Translations under genes and position numbers: made by a program
In this document: one piece after another, positions 38,776-51,800 of the stretch
How positions within the stretch are numbered: the stretch's first letter is position 1
Layout: each line of letters starts with the position of its first letter
Assembly: GCF_047496725.1 (NCBI RefSeq)
Contig: NC_132984.1
Location: 2,119,001 to 2,183,000 of the forward strand
Length of the DNA: 64,000 nucleotides
Origin: Anoplolepis gracilipes
Lineage: Eukaryota > Arthropoda > Insecta > Hymenoptera > Formicidae
Direction: 5' to 3'
Notes under the pieces: generated by a model
Seen by the model: the letters and a program-made list of their open reading frames with translations, nothing else
Database searches by the model: none
What the model was told of the DNA's origin: nothing

Positions 38776-38993
38776 CATTCGATGCTCCTATATCCCCTGA
38801 GGCAGCAGTGGAGGGCCTTGAACGCACCCACGTTGGCGTACTCTGTGGTGACGACCTCCTTAGTAAACCTCAGGCCACCCGGTAGATTGTCGAACTTGTG
38901 TATCGAGCAATAATTCTTGAGCTCGTTGCCGCGGCAGATCACCGCCAGTATCGAGATGAAAAAGGTCGTTGATATTTCCATTTTTGTCTTCAT
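38776..38993 (-). CDS. First coding exon of an Ig-superfamily protein (partial)
   Basis: The minus-strand ATG at 38993 opens 72 codons plus two bases, ending at the strong donor GTGAGT (38775-38770). Without splicing the frame stops at once. Residues 1-22 form a signal peptide: a Lys-containing start, the hydrophobic core FFISILAVIC, then a likely cleavage site. The mature start has one Cys (residue 29). A segment with KALHCC then SIEW follows, matching the B-strand Cys and C-strand Trp of an Ig domain; the W codon is completed by the next exon. The product is therefore secreted or a membrane receptor or adhesion protein. I do not recognise the family. No further Ig exon was found at lower coordinates, so intron 1 exceeds what the window holds or the next exons are too small to see. 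Confidence 0.7.
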
Positions 38994-40250
38994 TATTTCC
39001 GCACAGCACTCGATTCCGTTTAATTGATCAACACACTCCGGCACTCGCGGTCGAGACTCGATTAATTCGCGGCCACTCGGCGATTACTCAAGATTACCAC
39101 GTGATCTTTATCAACGAAAAAAAAATTTCGCGTTCGTTTAAAATTTACCCCTCGTGTATATATATATATGATAAAATTCACGTTGTGCCGGATTCACGAT
39201 CGACACCGTCGCGTCAGATTCACCACTCGCACTGTCTTCTCATTCTGACAATTCACGCGTCGCCGCACCATTTGAAACGTTTCACAGAATACGCACCGCT
39301 CACGCAAAGTTTAATCGACGAAATTCGAGTCGTCGAAAAATCACAGTCCGCATCATATACGGCTTACACATACATACATACACGCAACACGCACGAAGAT
39401 ACGTTTAATCGCGGTGTGAAGTTAACGGTGCGTCCTGACAATCAGTCCACAACGAACGAAAGAAATTCGCGCGTTGTTGGCAAAGTTGGCAGCAATTCCC
39501 GCGGAACTAAAACTTCTCAAGCGATTCAAATCCCGCGCGATAATCGAGATTCAAGATTCGCGGAAGCGCCATATCGCTGGCGGCAAACAATGCCCCGTCA
39601 TCGAATCTCTCTCGGAACTCTCTCTCTCTCTCTCTCTCTCTTTTGCAAACCAAGATGAGCGTATGCCCACAAGCTACGCTTGTGTTTATCGTCAAACACG
39701 GAGCGCTTTGCCGAACGCGTTTACCTGGGAATGTCAAACACTCGAAACATCAGCAAGCTTAGCTTCCTCCCGAGTTTTATATGCTCTCTCTCTCTCTCTC
39801 TCTCTCTCGCTCTCTCCTTCGTCTTTCTCGCCGGTCGACTCACAACTCACAACCGTCTCGAGGTTAATATTTGCGCGGAACGACTTACAACCGCTTTACT
39901 CCAGCATATATTAGCGGATACGTGATCGACGCGCAAGTTTCGAATAAAGGAGCGACAAAGTTACACGAGAGAACACCGCGCGACCGACCGACCGACACGC
40001 GCACTACGAACTCCGACGACTGACTGATATGAACGATGCAACGCGACGCGACGCGACACGACGCAAGTCTTTCCCCCACTACCTTACTCTCCCCCACCAC
40101 GGGCGCTTGGAACGAGCCGCCTGTTGCCTCGCACTTCGACCGACTTCGTTGCTGTTCGGTCGCGCGCTGCCGGCCGGTCGGTCGGGCATGTGTTTATACA
40201 CAAAAGCGGAGACAAACACGAGAGCGAGAGTTTGTGTATTATAAATACGC
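38994..40250 (-). promoter_or_regulatory. Probable 5'UTR and promoter of the Ig gene
   Basis: A CpG-rich region directly upstream of the Ig-gene ATG. CT runs lie at 39616-39641 and 39784-39808; on the gene's strand these are GA repeats of the kind bound by GAGA factor. On the minus strand a double TCAGTC initiator match lies at about 40026-40018. The most CpG-rich part lies just upstream (40030-40190). The start site is inferred. Open frames in this stretch (for example 38969-39658 on the plus strand) are compositional. Confidence 0.4.
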
Positions 40251-40590
40251 AAATGCGAACGATTGCACTCGAAAAGTACGGAGATTAAATTCCAATGTTA
40301 CGATACGAGATAAATAACTTGAGTTTTCTAACAATCAGACGACGTAATAGAAGATCGTATATCAAATATCTACATCGTGTGTTAATTTTTTATATTCTTA
40401 TCTTTCTCTTCATCTTCAAATCGTGCTCCGAATTGTTTCATATCCTGTGTTTTTATATTTCCAACTTCTTCAAATTATAATTCTGAAAACAAATCATATT
40501 TATAAAATATTATAATTATATATTATTATATGACATAGATAAAATTTATTACTTATAATTATCACAGTACTTCGGAATAAAATCGGAATT

Positions 40591-40845
40591 GAATATAAAA
40601 AGAATTATATAGAAAGTTTCACATTGACATTCTTACGACAGATATAAATAAACGTGAAACAAATATTGAACGGGAATATTTTTAAATATTTTACCAAAAT
40701 AGATAATGACAATATTCTAAAATATGGTACATATACAATCATTCACAAATATTTAAATAAGCTACACACAAGAAGATAAAACTATTCATGCATTGAATAT
40801 AAAAAAAATTATATAGCAAGTTTCACGTTGACATTTCTTCGATAT
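40591..40845. repeat. Dispersed direct repeat pair, about 48 bp
   Basis: GAATATAAAAA then AATTATATAG, AAGTTTCAC(A/G)TTGACATT and CTT(A/C)CGA-like sequence occur at 40591-40640 and again at 40795-40845, 204 bp apart. Confidence 0.85.
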
Positions 40846-41547
40846 CTTTATGAACAAAAATTATCTGTTAAATTCTGTCACAATTTTGCAAATTTTAAAA
40901 TATATAATAATAAATATATCTTAATTATAACACACATTTAAACTTAATTGAAAATACATTCTTTTTGCATTCTTATCTAGATATTTGCATAGAATTGACT
41001 GTATATATATCGTAATCGTATATAATTTTTTCTGAAAATCTGTATTATAGGATTTGTTTTTTTATATTTTACTCCCATCATCGAGAGAGAAGAATCGCGA
41101 TGATATTTAAATGTTAACAAATTATAATTACAAATAAATTATCTACTAATAACATTATTTAATAAGCAATATTGTAAAATAATACAAATAAATATAAGTA
41201 CACACAAATATATAAAATAAAAATGTAATACTTAAAAAATGATAATTAATATTTTAATATCGAAATATATATATATGTATAATTACTATAGAAAATTACA
41301 TTTTTTTAAGACTTAGATCATTGTAATAAATTTTTTCGCAAAACAAATATAAAAAAAAGAGTCGCATTAAAAATAGCATGTATATAATATAAATGTAAAT
41401 AAATTGATATGTATGCTACTATGAAAAATATATATTTAAACATAATTTAAGGAAAATCTAACAACATTATATAATTTCGGTATAACTTTTTCTTTTTAGA
41501 TAATCCGTAATATTTCTTTAGAGAAAACATGTTATCTCGTATATATA

Positions 41548-41575
41548 TAACATTACGTAAGTCCACGTAATGTTA
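41548..41575. repeat. Perfect short hairpin, 11 bp arms
   Basis: TAACATTACGT and its exact reverse complement flank a 6 nt loop. Confidence 0.9.
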
Positions 41576-43331
41576 CGATAAAGTTGCGTAGACTTTCCGA
41601 GAGTACTCAATATAAAAAGATGTAATATACCGTGCGGAGATGCCATGTCGGGATAGACTAACAAGGAAATGCGCGTCATCGGGGCTTGAAGGGGCACGGA
41701 TCTCTCGACCCCCCCCCCCCCTGTTCGCCGAAATCTCCTTTGCGCTCACTCGACGCGATTAGACAGTCTGGTGCAAAGTGTGCGCACCGTCGTCATCGTC
41801 GAGCTTGCATTCCAGGAAGCCTCATCGTCGCTTTCTACGCCTCTAGTGTTACACGACGCAGCGAAGAGCGTACACTGCAACTGTCGCTTCTTAAAAATCT
41901 CTTCTATATGTGTTTTGCTTTCAACTATTCCGGCTTAAATTACAATGTCATCGAGACTAAAAATAATAAAAGCAAATTGCAGAATAAAAATAAAGTTGCG
42001 GTAGAAACTTTTTTTAAATACACTTTCGCGTTCTCTATTTCTAAAAAAAAAATTGTTCCTACTGATGGGTAATTTCAATTCATTTTATTTACACGTGTAT
42101 ATGTTAATTTATATTTATATCTTTTTAATTTTTAAATACATCTTGTTTTCGCAGATTAAACTTTCTTTTATATCAAGTAAAATATAAATCTTACAACGCT
42201 AAATTTAAATCCTCGTTGTAACTGATCCTCACGAGTAAATTCAATTATTTGTTTTATAAAAAGTTACTGATATCATAAATAAATTTAAACGCTATAAATA
42301 ATCATGATTAACGAGCCCATAAATAAATGTTGCACGTGCGATGCCTGATAATGACGCAGTGAGGCATTTAGTATTCATATGGAGAAGGTGACTCATAATC
42401 CTGCCTACCTACCACGTTATAATATAACGGGTGAAAATAAGATTGTACATCAAACGACAATGATTAAAAAACACGACCGAAAAAGATTTGTCTGGTTTGT
42501 CTTCGTGGTTGTTAATTAAGTGATTAATCTCAAAACGAAAGCCGAATCCTATCAAACTATCATAGAGTGTTATATCAATCATAAATTCTCCGATAAGCTC
42601 TTCTATAAAATAATTACGACAATTAACTCGTGTAATAGATCATGTAAAAAATGTTTTTTTTTCAAAGTAAATATATGTAAAGTAAATGTATAACGAGTCT
42701 GAATAATTCAAGAGGTTGTAATCTTGTGTTTTGAAAAGAAACAGAGATAGTCTTCCCGGAAATATATATTTGCTTGTTTATATCAAGTGATATACATATG
42801 TATTCTGTTTGCGTTTTTCCTTATGACAATTCTGCCTGACTTTCCTCATGTTTTTTCTCACTCACTCTTTGATGAGTTTATTGTTATATTTACATTGATT
42901 TAGTAAACTATTACAACTAAATAAAATTAATTAATTAATTAATTAATAATTAATTAAACGTCTGTGTATGCGCTTGAAACAATTTGCCATATCAATTATA
43001 TACACTGTTTCGCCATCTATTATCGTACAAGTTAATTAAATTTTAAAGAACGTTCGGTAAAACAGTGTTTTACCTATCAATGTTAGTAGAAGATTATGAC
43101 CAACAAATTGATACAATATATATGTATATATATGTGTGTGTAATAAAATCAAGAAATTTTAATAAAATGTAATGGAATTTAATTAATTAATAAGGCATTT
43201 CAAATTATTTAACTTTAACTTATTTGTTGAAATTAAAGTTAATGAATTTTGTTCAAATTATTTATCTTTTATGTATTTTTCTAATCTAAAAAAAAAAAAA
43301 AACATTTTTATGTATATCTTATAGATAATAA

Positions 43332-43337
43332 TTTATT
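43332..43337 (-). terminator. Poly(A) signal of the M3-family gene
   Basis: AATAAA on the minus strand, about 120 nt past the stop codon. Confidence 0.6.
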
Positions 43338-43457
43338 GCATAATTCAACGATTCCTTACATCAATCAATCCTTCTATTTCCGAGGTTACTATACAAAATT
43401 CTTTCATTCTCTTACACTCTTCTAAAAAGAACCAATCTATTCAATTACCTAATCGTA

Positions 43458-46400
43458 TCACTTGGCTTCTTTAATTGCTCTTGAAGTTAATCCGAGATTA
43501 TCGAGCAATGCTTGCGGGCTCGGATCCCTACCTCTGAACTTTCTGAACACCTCGGCAGCAGGATAACTGCCGCCCAAGGACAAAAATGTGTCGCGGAACC
43601 TCGCGCCCATCTCTTTCTGTCGCAGCTTGTCATCGAATTTGATTTCTTGGAACGCCGTATATAAATCAGCAGCTATCATTTCGGACCAGATTTTGCTACA
43701 ATTGACATTGTTACATACATATAAATATATGTAAATCAATCGCGATTATAGACAGTTATAGTGTCTAGACAGGCTCTTTTCGTTATTTTAATAATACAAA
43801 AATTCTGTGAGATAATTGTATTAACATTGTATTAACAGTATAAAATTAGAAATATATGAAATTAAAATTTATATGTTTCTCATAGTTTATATATAAATTT
43901 GCGATACCTGAAATATGCGGCCGCCCAGCTTCCGCTCCATATAGCTTCGAAAGAACAAACGTGAACGTCCCTTTTTTCGAGAGGCAACGTAAAATACTTG
44001 GGCCACAGTTGTTTCATCATTGGCACCCAAAATTTATTACTGCATATTTTTTCACAAGTTATATTTCTCTTAAATAACTTGGGATTCACTCAAGGATTTG
44101 AAATCTAATTAAGATTCTTTACAAGTCAAATTAATGCTTACCTGGAATGCAGCTCTAGATCCAAGTGTGACAAATAAAGTTCCTTACATAGTTTGTAGCC
44201 AGCAAAGTGTGATCTCAGCTTTCTAATTCCTTCGATAATTTCAGTAGGCAGTGGCTGTTTTGTTTCGTAATGTCCAGAGATGCTTTGTAACATGAATGGT
44301 TCATATAACCTGTCGATCAACATACAAAAGGACAAAACATTTGAATTATTAACTTCATTATATATATTTAATATAAATATGAATTTAATATAATTACAAG
44401 TTATTAATAGTTAATTATAATGCAAATACATAAAAATGTTAAAAGCTATTAAAACAAATGAAATAAATAGAAAAATAATAATTTTATCTCGTACCAGTTT
44501 TCCATAAAAAAGTCACAAATAAACACTGCATCCCACTCCACGAATGACAGTCCAGCAATGTCCGAATAGTCGACTGTGGTTAGAAGATGTTGCATGGCAT
44601 GCCCAAACTGTAACGTGCAAAGAAATTTAAAAAAATATGTATGATTATTTTACAATTTATTAACAAATTAAATATATATAAAATATAATTTCATAAAAAA
44701 ACAAGAATTTGCTACCTTTTGGAAGAGAACCTGCACATCCTTGAAGGAAAGCAGAGAGGGTTTGTCGCCTACTGGTGGTGGAAAATTAAAGATCAAAGCG
44801 ATCAATGGAGTGCTATCGTTAATTTTACTCTTGCTTTTAATCGTCGACATCCATCCCGAATGCTGCTCCTTGCGATATTTGTCGGTACCCCTCGCATAAG
44901 GATCCAGGTAGAAGTTCGCGATGGGCGCCGCGTTGGATTCGTTCAAATCAAACATGTCGAAGAATCGAACATCTTTGTGCCAAATGTCGGCTTTCTTACT
45001 CTCCACAATTTTCACGTTGAACAATGTCTCAATGTGCTGGAAGAGACCTGACAGAACGGTCGGCAGTGGAAAGTACGACCTCCATTCGTCCTCATCACAG
45101 CTAAACAAGCACAGAATTAAGGGTAAGTGTCCATTAATCAAAAATATATTTTTTAACGATATTTTATTCAATATTATGGAATTGTTATAAATATAAATAT
45201 CTTTAACAATATTTAAATTAATGCAGAAACCTTCAGATTTTTACAAGTAATTATATTCTCAAATGTAAATATTATTATTGTGGTATTGCAAGACTTTTTT
45301 AATATACAAATGCAACTTTTAGTATACTGTACATAGAATGTTATTTGTATTGAAATTAATTTATTTACTTGTACATGCTACGACGTTGTTTTCTACTCCA
45401 ATATGCAACATCCCATACCCTTAAAGTATCATCAAAACCTCTTTCATTTGCAAATTCTGTCAAACTGGCAATTTCTTGCTCCTGGACAGGCAGTGCTTCA
45501 CAAAAATATTATGTTATTAATTATTACATAAATCTATTATATATAGACAATAATAGATGTATTATTAATGATATAGCTATAATCTATAGATATTGAATTA
45601 ATAAAAGTATATATTAATAAATCTAAATGTTAATATTCTTTGATAATAATTAATTACAATTACAATAAATATAATAAAATAAAAGCTTAAACTATAATAA
45701 ATTATTATTGATTATTTTTGTATTAATATATTTATTTATGATAAACTGATGATTATACCAGTATTTCGAAGCGTTTCCAGTGTGTTGTACACATTTTCCA
45801 GATTTCCGGCCATTTTTGTTTCCATACTCATTTCTGCAAAGTGTTTATACCCTAAGCGTTGTGCCTGCTCGTTTCTCCTGCCTCGGAGCTCTTCCAATGT
45901 CACGCTCGCTTGAACGGACTTATCCTGATAAAGGGAACACCGAGTGTTATCGGCATCCCAGATCGCTGCTCTTAATTCACGATCAGGACAGTGCTCTAAG
46001 GAGATATAAATCAGATAATTAAAATTTCAGAACACTAATATTTAATTAAGTATTAAAAATAGGATGGACGTATACCCATAAACGGTTTCATGATATATGG
46101 CTTTAAAGTGATTTTCCAAGGTCCTAAGAAAGGGCGCGAGGGATCAGCTGCGATAGATTTAATAAAGTCTTCTGGAAAGTCTACCACAATGTCTTTGTTT
46201 TGTATTATCATACCATAAGCATTTGTAGAACTCTAAAACAAATTCAATTTAATTTCAGTTTGCTGTTATTTTTGATATCAAAGATATAAAAAAATGTTTA
46301 CTAACCACAATGCATTGCAATGCTAAAAATAACAAAAAACATAAATAACATATTTCTTTAACATAAAATAAAAAAACTTTGATAATGTTATTTTTTGTAA

Positions 46401-47000
46401 ATTTTTTACTAGCTGCTCTTTGTATTATATAATTGCTGTATCTATTTTAAATTATATGACAAACCTCATATTTGGCCTTATAATCTCTTATTTTCGATAG
46501 GATATAGTTTAAATCATCCGAGTATTTCTCAAACTCTTTATCTTGCAGATGTAAACCATTCAATGTTCCCTCCAATACATATTTAGTCAATACTCTTTTC
46601 TGTAAGTGTGTCAATTTGAGGTTCTTATTATCAAGAGCTTCCTTGCATGATTTAAAGAGTGGTCTACTGCCATATTTGCTAGCTATAGCTCTTGTAGCAC
46701 GCTCGTGAATACCCATGTAGCATTTTGTAGGCATCAGACTTTGATTGCCAAAATACAATGTTTTTGCTATACCCCAGGTAGTTTCCAGAGGAAGATAAAT
46801 CTCCTCGATTGGATGTAAAAAATCCTTAAATATATCTAAGTCTTTTTTTGCTGCAATAAATTATGAAAATTGATAATTAAAATCACAATTATATGCAATA
46901 TCATATTTCTTTTGACTCAAAATGTCACATTATTGTTGTTAATAGATAATTAATAAGAAATAATATTTTTTATTCTCTTGATGATAACATATATTAAAAA

Positions 47001-47043
<43 letters not shown>

Positions 47044-47573
47044 CTTTTAATAAACTTTTTATATTAATTATTAATTTTTATTTTCTATCAACTTTATAAT
47101 TAAGTTTTCTTTTTCAAATTTGTAATAGATTGTACATTTTCTTTTTTATTTGACATTTTGGACCTACTTGCAACACTTTCCAGGCTCTTCATCTTTTCTT
47201 CGAACTCGACAGTTTGTTTTCCAATTGCTGCAGTGCATTTTTCAATTGTAATTGTGTTAAATTCTGGTAAATTATCATCCTTCAGTAATGGATTTTTCTC
47301 TGACGATTCTTCGCCTATCTCTGGAAGTCTTGACATAAAAGATACAAGATAAATAATATAAAAAAGTAACACAAATTTATAATATATATAAATAAAAATA
47401 TAATAACAAAAATACAGAAATAATTTAAAGAAAAAATGCGAACTTTACTTCAAATTTAATTATTGCGTAAAATAACGAGGACGAACTTACAGGACTATGT
47501 ATCCATGCCGTTTCGGAATTTTCAAAAGATTCCGTCGCGTTGAAATAATCCTCCCGCAAAAGGACACTGCCAT
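43458..47573 (-). CDS. M3-family oligopeptidase A-like protein, predicted inactive
   Basis: Eleven exons join in frame to 728 aa: 47573-47491, 47328-47168, 46850-46465, 46232-46076, 45995-45759, 45495-45369, 45100-44716, 44607-44495, 44309-44142, 44039-43908, 43695-43458. The sequence follows oligopeptidase A/thimet oligopeptidase (M3) from the N-terminal helical region to the C-terminus, at about family length. Residues 1-27 are rich in Arg/Lys and lack acidic residues, suggesting a mitochondrial presequence. The active site is lost. The HEXXH motif reads QKFGH (511-515), and the third zinc ligand Glu of WDAVELPSQ is Phe541 (WDAVFICDF). The residues equivalent to thimet oligopeptidase His600, Tyr605 and Tyr612 are Ala638, Trp644 and Lys651. 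All frames and splice sites are intact, so it is a pseudoenzyme rather than a pseudogene. It is divergent from the zinc-finger gene. Confidence 0.92.
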
Positions 47574-48180
47574 TTTTTTATATGTAAAAATATCTCTTTT
47601 TTTTCTAATAACATCAAAAATTCATCGTAATTTGATTGAAAAAAAGATTCAAAGTTAGGTTATATCCAATCTAAAAGCCGCTATCTGCTAATTCTGGTTA
47701 CATACATAAATCGATTATGATTTTGATCGATCTAACCTTAAACAATCACAGAATCGATAGACTCAAATATTGCAATATGACATTTTCTAAATATTTTACG
47801 CACAACTTTATAAATTACATATATATGTATGTATATAGAAATGTCTGCGGTATTTAAACTTTTTTAGGAATGCAAAAATTCCCTATTAGTTCGAGCCAAT
47901 CAAATCGAGCGACGATGAAATTCGCAGTCAGTGTTACCAACTTGGGCGATTAATCGCAATTTAGGATATGAAAAATAACTTTGCGCTCTAAATTTTGATT
48001 TTTTGCGATTTAGGCGATACATATTTCAATATTCATATAAAAATAAACAATTACAAAAAAAGTAATTTAATTTAACTTTTTTCTGACTGCAGGTCAAATT
48101 AACTAACCTAACATTATTGTTTAAAATGAGAAAACACACAAAATATTTACATATATTTTTTCTCGCCTACGTCTCTTTAG

Positions 48181-48197
48181 GGGGGGGGGGGGGGGGG
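48181..48197. repeat. Poly-G tract
   Basis: A run of 17 G, the only long G-run on the plus strand in the window. Confidence 0.95.
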
Positions 48198-48852
48198 TAA
48201 GAAGGGATTTATTAAATTCTCAAAAATAAGAATAAAAATCTTGGTAAATACATCAAAAAAAATATGTGCCCTGTGCACTTATTAATTTCGCAGAAAAAAT
48301 TATTTTCTTTTTATTTTGAGTGAAATTACATTGTTAAAAGCACTCTAACAATAAATTAATATAGCGTTCAAGTTGTGTGGTATAATTTTGAGTTTACCGC
48401 GTAATGCGGACCGTAAACGTCAAAGTTTCCGGGAAACACTAAAAGCGTCGTTTTATCTTTGTTACTCATTAAAAATCAAACAGAGCACGCAAATAATACT
48501 AAAAAAATTAATCTACTACTAAATTAATAATTAATAATAATAATAATAAATAATAATGAGGAAATAATAATAAATAATAATAATAATAATGAATTAATAA
48601 TGAGTAGTTGGTAACACTGTGCGCAGTCATGAAATATCGCCACAAGCTTGCCTGGACAGCTTTGAGAACCAACAACCAACGTCAACGTTATTGCGCGATG
48701 TTGGGCTTTGAGGTTAGGTATCGATCAGTGCGCCGCTCGGCTGCAACAAGGATGTGAAAGAGCGAGGAGGTTGTTATGTTTTCATCCTGGACGATTGTCC
48801 CTTCGCTGACTCGCGAGAGTTAGGCATCGTTCCTTCGTTTCTCTGTGCTAAA

Positions 48853-48864
48853 ATGACGTGCTGA
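48853..48864 (+). promoter_or_regulatory. Minimal upstream ORF (M-T-C-stop)
   Basis: ATG ACG TGC TGA sits in the 5' leader, 9 nt before the main ATG at 48874. Its ATG context is AAA and the main ATG context is AAAC-ATG-G. Effects on translation are an inference. Confidence 0.5.
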
Positions 48865-48873
48865 TTCCGAAAC

Positions 48874-51800
48874 ATGGCGCATTCTATCCTCGACGCGTTG
48901 ACAGGTAAAGGCACGACGGAATAACATAGGCGGCCTTAACCAATCCCGGAAACGTCAACAACCTTCCTTTCTCTCAAATTCCAATCTTTCTCCCGTGCTT
49001 CTGATATCCTGCTTCTTCGCCACTGTCAAGTACATTCGGAAATTCGTACGTTTAGACTCTCTTTTTTTACGATTTTAGACAGATTTGATAAATTTTTTTT
49101 TTTATAGAAATTGTTTATCACACTAACTTAACGCATTTTGTGTCGCATTCAGAATAACATTCTTGAAATATCTTGTTGCAAAACAGTGTTCAAGAATGTT
49201 CATTGTTAGTATTCAGTCTTGCTAAATTGTTGAATGTTTTTATAGACGTCTCATTAGACGGCTCCTCTGTGCAATCCTTGTTGGAGTCACAGACCTTGAT
49301 AGCTGAAGTGGAGCAGTCAGGTATATATTATATATATGTGCAAAATAGATATCTGAAAACATTTTCCATTATCGTACATAATATCTCAATATTGTTTAAT
49401 GATGTGTATTGTATAATACTTAATATTTTCTGAACAGCAATTGATCAGGATGAAGAAGATATATTCCAATGTGGCAAATGCAAGAGCCAGTTTACATCAC
49501 TACAGATGTTTGTGCTTCACAAGAGAACGCATCAAAAGACGCAGAAGCAGGGAGTAGACTTGACTCAATTCCTGACAAACGATGAAAGTCAGGTGATGCA
49601 TGTGGAAGATGCCACTCCAGATGAATCACAGTATAATTCGCAGGAAACTTTTCAGCTTGGAGAACCTATTATTCTCGAAGAAGCAGATATGCTATTTAGG
49701 TACATTGCTATAATTAATAAATAAAAATATATGTAATAAATATGCAATTATATATAAACTGTTTTAATTAAATATTTATATATTGTTTTCAATAGATTGT
49801 TTTTGTACAGTTTGTGCTTTTTAATATACATCTAAAGTTAATTGATTCAATTGTTATAGTGTGGATCAAGAGGCTGCCAATTACTTCACAACGGATTCCA
49901 CATTCAGTGTGCCAATCATCCTGAGCACAGAAAATCTAAACTCTTTTGTCGAGGCAACAGGAGATGATTCGAACGAGGTGCCGACAATACAACTGCAAAA
50001 TGATATCAGCTCGCAGGAAGACGCCTCGAGTCAGTCCGAACATCCTAGTACCTTGTTGATGGATAACGAGCCATCAGTGGCGGACGAACCGCCCTTGGAC
50101 AGCAATGAACCTTCCTTTGAGGACAACGAAATATCCTTCCAAGATCATTTGCCTGGTGAATTAGAAAATGATATCAGTCAAACGCAGAACTTAAAGGTAT
50201 GTGTACTGTTGTCTAAGTGAAATAAATAAAACTTATAAGAAATTCAATTTTTTGTAATATTAAAATAGATAACAAATATGTACTTTTATCAAATATTTAT
50301 TTTAGTCTTCTTTGTAAATCGATGAATAGCTTAACAGATTAAATCACAGTACATTTTTATAGTAAAATATATATTTGAACATATTGTTGCAGTATAAGTG
50401 TGGCTATTGCAACAAGCAATTTGCGAAGAAATTTTATTGGCAGCAGCACGAACGTTCTCACACTGGAGAGAAGCCTTACCAATGTGTAGTGTGTGGACGT
50501 GCATTTGCACAAAAATCAAATGTGAAGAAACATATGTCTTCGCACAAAGTCTGGCCTGGCACAGCCATTCACTCGTTACCACCAGAGGTAAAATACCTTC
50601 AATTAATTAAAACTTATATTTTTATTTGAATTTTTATATAAAAGAAAAAAGAAAAGTTTTTTTTATAAAAATACATTGTATATAAAAATAGAAACGTATT
50701 TCGCTATTCCTTAGATTATATTAAGTTTTCTTATGGTTGACACATTAAAATTAAAACAATATAATTTTACATCTTAAAAACGTAAGACATCAAATCCACT
50801 TAATTTTACTTTTAATTTAATTTTAATAGCATATAATAATTTTCATATATGTTTCTAATTATATTTTTTTCTAAAACACCAGGCACCTCCAGATGGAAGT
50901 ATCGATCGCACATATCACTGCCAATTCTGCAAGGAAACATTCGATTCATACAAGGCTCTGAAAGGCCATCTCATCGTTTCGCATCTCGCATTAAAAGTGT
51001 ACAAATGTGTGCAGAGCAGCTGTAGCATGATGTTCTCGGAACTGGAGGAGTTTCTGGAGCACACACGTAGTCACAAGTGCTCGGAGTACCGGTGTCACGT
51101 ATGCGGCGAGGTGTTCAGTACTCTCTCGGATCTCGGTCGCCATCAATACGTTCACTCCGTCCAGAAACAAAAGACTACGGAGAAGTATTACTGCTGCTCG
51201 GTCTGCAAATCGTCATTTTCGAATCTCGAGGCGCTGCAACACCATCAAGAAACTACTACGCACGACTACGCGTGCTTGCATTGCGGCAAGAGCTTCCTCA
51301 TCGAGAGATTTTTACGTCGTCACCTCAAGACCCATTCGGCGTCGGCGAGATTCGCCTGCGAGGATTGCGGCAAGGCTTTCAAAACCGAGCAGTACCTGGC
51401 CAATCATAAACTGATACACAGTGAGGAGACACCCTTTACCTGTCCGGTAAGCAAAAAAATAATTGTGCAAAGTAATTAATAGAATCAGACTGTACATTGT
51501 TTATTATATCTTTAAAAGTGATATATATTATAGTTTATATTTTAATTCGCAGCATTGCCCGGCCAGATTCAAACGGAAAGATCGATTGGGACGACACATG
51601 TTGATCCATGACCTGACGAAGAGGCTCAAGTGCCCATTCCGCGGTTACCTTGGTTGCATGAGTGAATTCTCGCGGCCGGATAAGCTCAAACGGCACCTTT
51701 TGACGCACAGTAACGTCAAACGATTCAGCTGCAGCCATTGTAACCGCAATTTCCATCGGGCGCAGGCCCTCAAGCATCATGAAATGAACAAGCACAGTCT

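Larger units (their letters stand above)
40251..43331. other. AT-rich intergenic DNA
   Basis: Nothing coding is supportable. It holds a direct repeat of about 48 bp (40591-40640 and 40795-40845), a hairpin with 11 bp arms at 41548-41575, a C tract at 41709-41720 and a TTAATTAATTAA run near 42926. The GC-richer patch at 41640-41880 is open but featureless. Confidence 0.55.
47574..48873. promoter_or_regulatory. Divergent intergenic/promoter region
   Basis: 1.3 kb separates the starts of the M3-family gene (minus) and the ZNF341-like gene (plus). The half next to the M3 gene is AT-rich. The middle has a G17 tract and an AAT/TAA-rich run (48524-48603). About 48600-48870 is CpG-richer and probably carries the zinc-finger gene's promoter and 5'UTR. 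Start sites are not defined. Confidence 0.4.

Noticed and set aside
38969..39914. Long plus-strand frames (229 and 146 codons) opposite the Ig-gene leader
   Set aside because: They cross CT repeats, overlap each other in different frames and lie antisense to the first exon and its CpG-rich leader.
41686..42072. 128-codon plus-strand frame
   Set aside because: Starts at a C tract and runs into AT-rich DNA; product is low-complexity with no domain and no ATG at the start given.
44719..45190. Plus-strand frames of 110 and 89 codons
   Set aside because: Antisense shadows of exon 7 of the M3-family gene.
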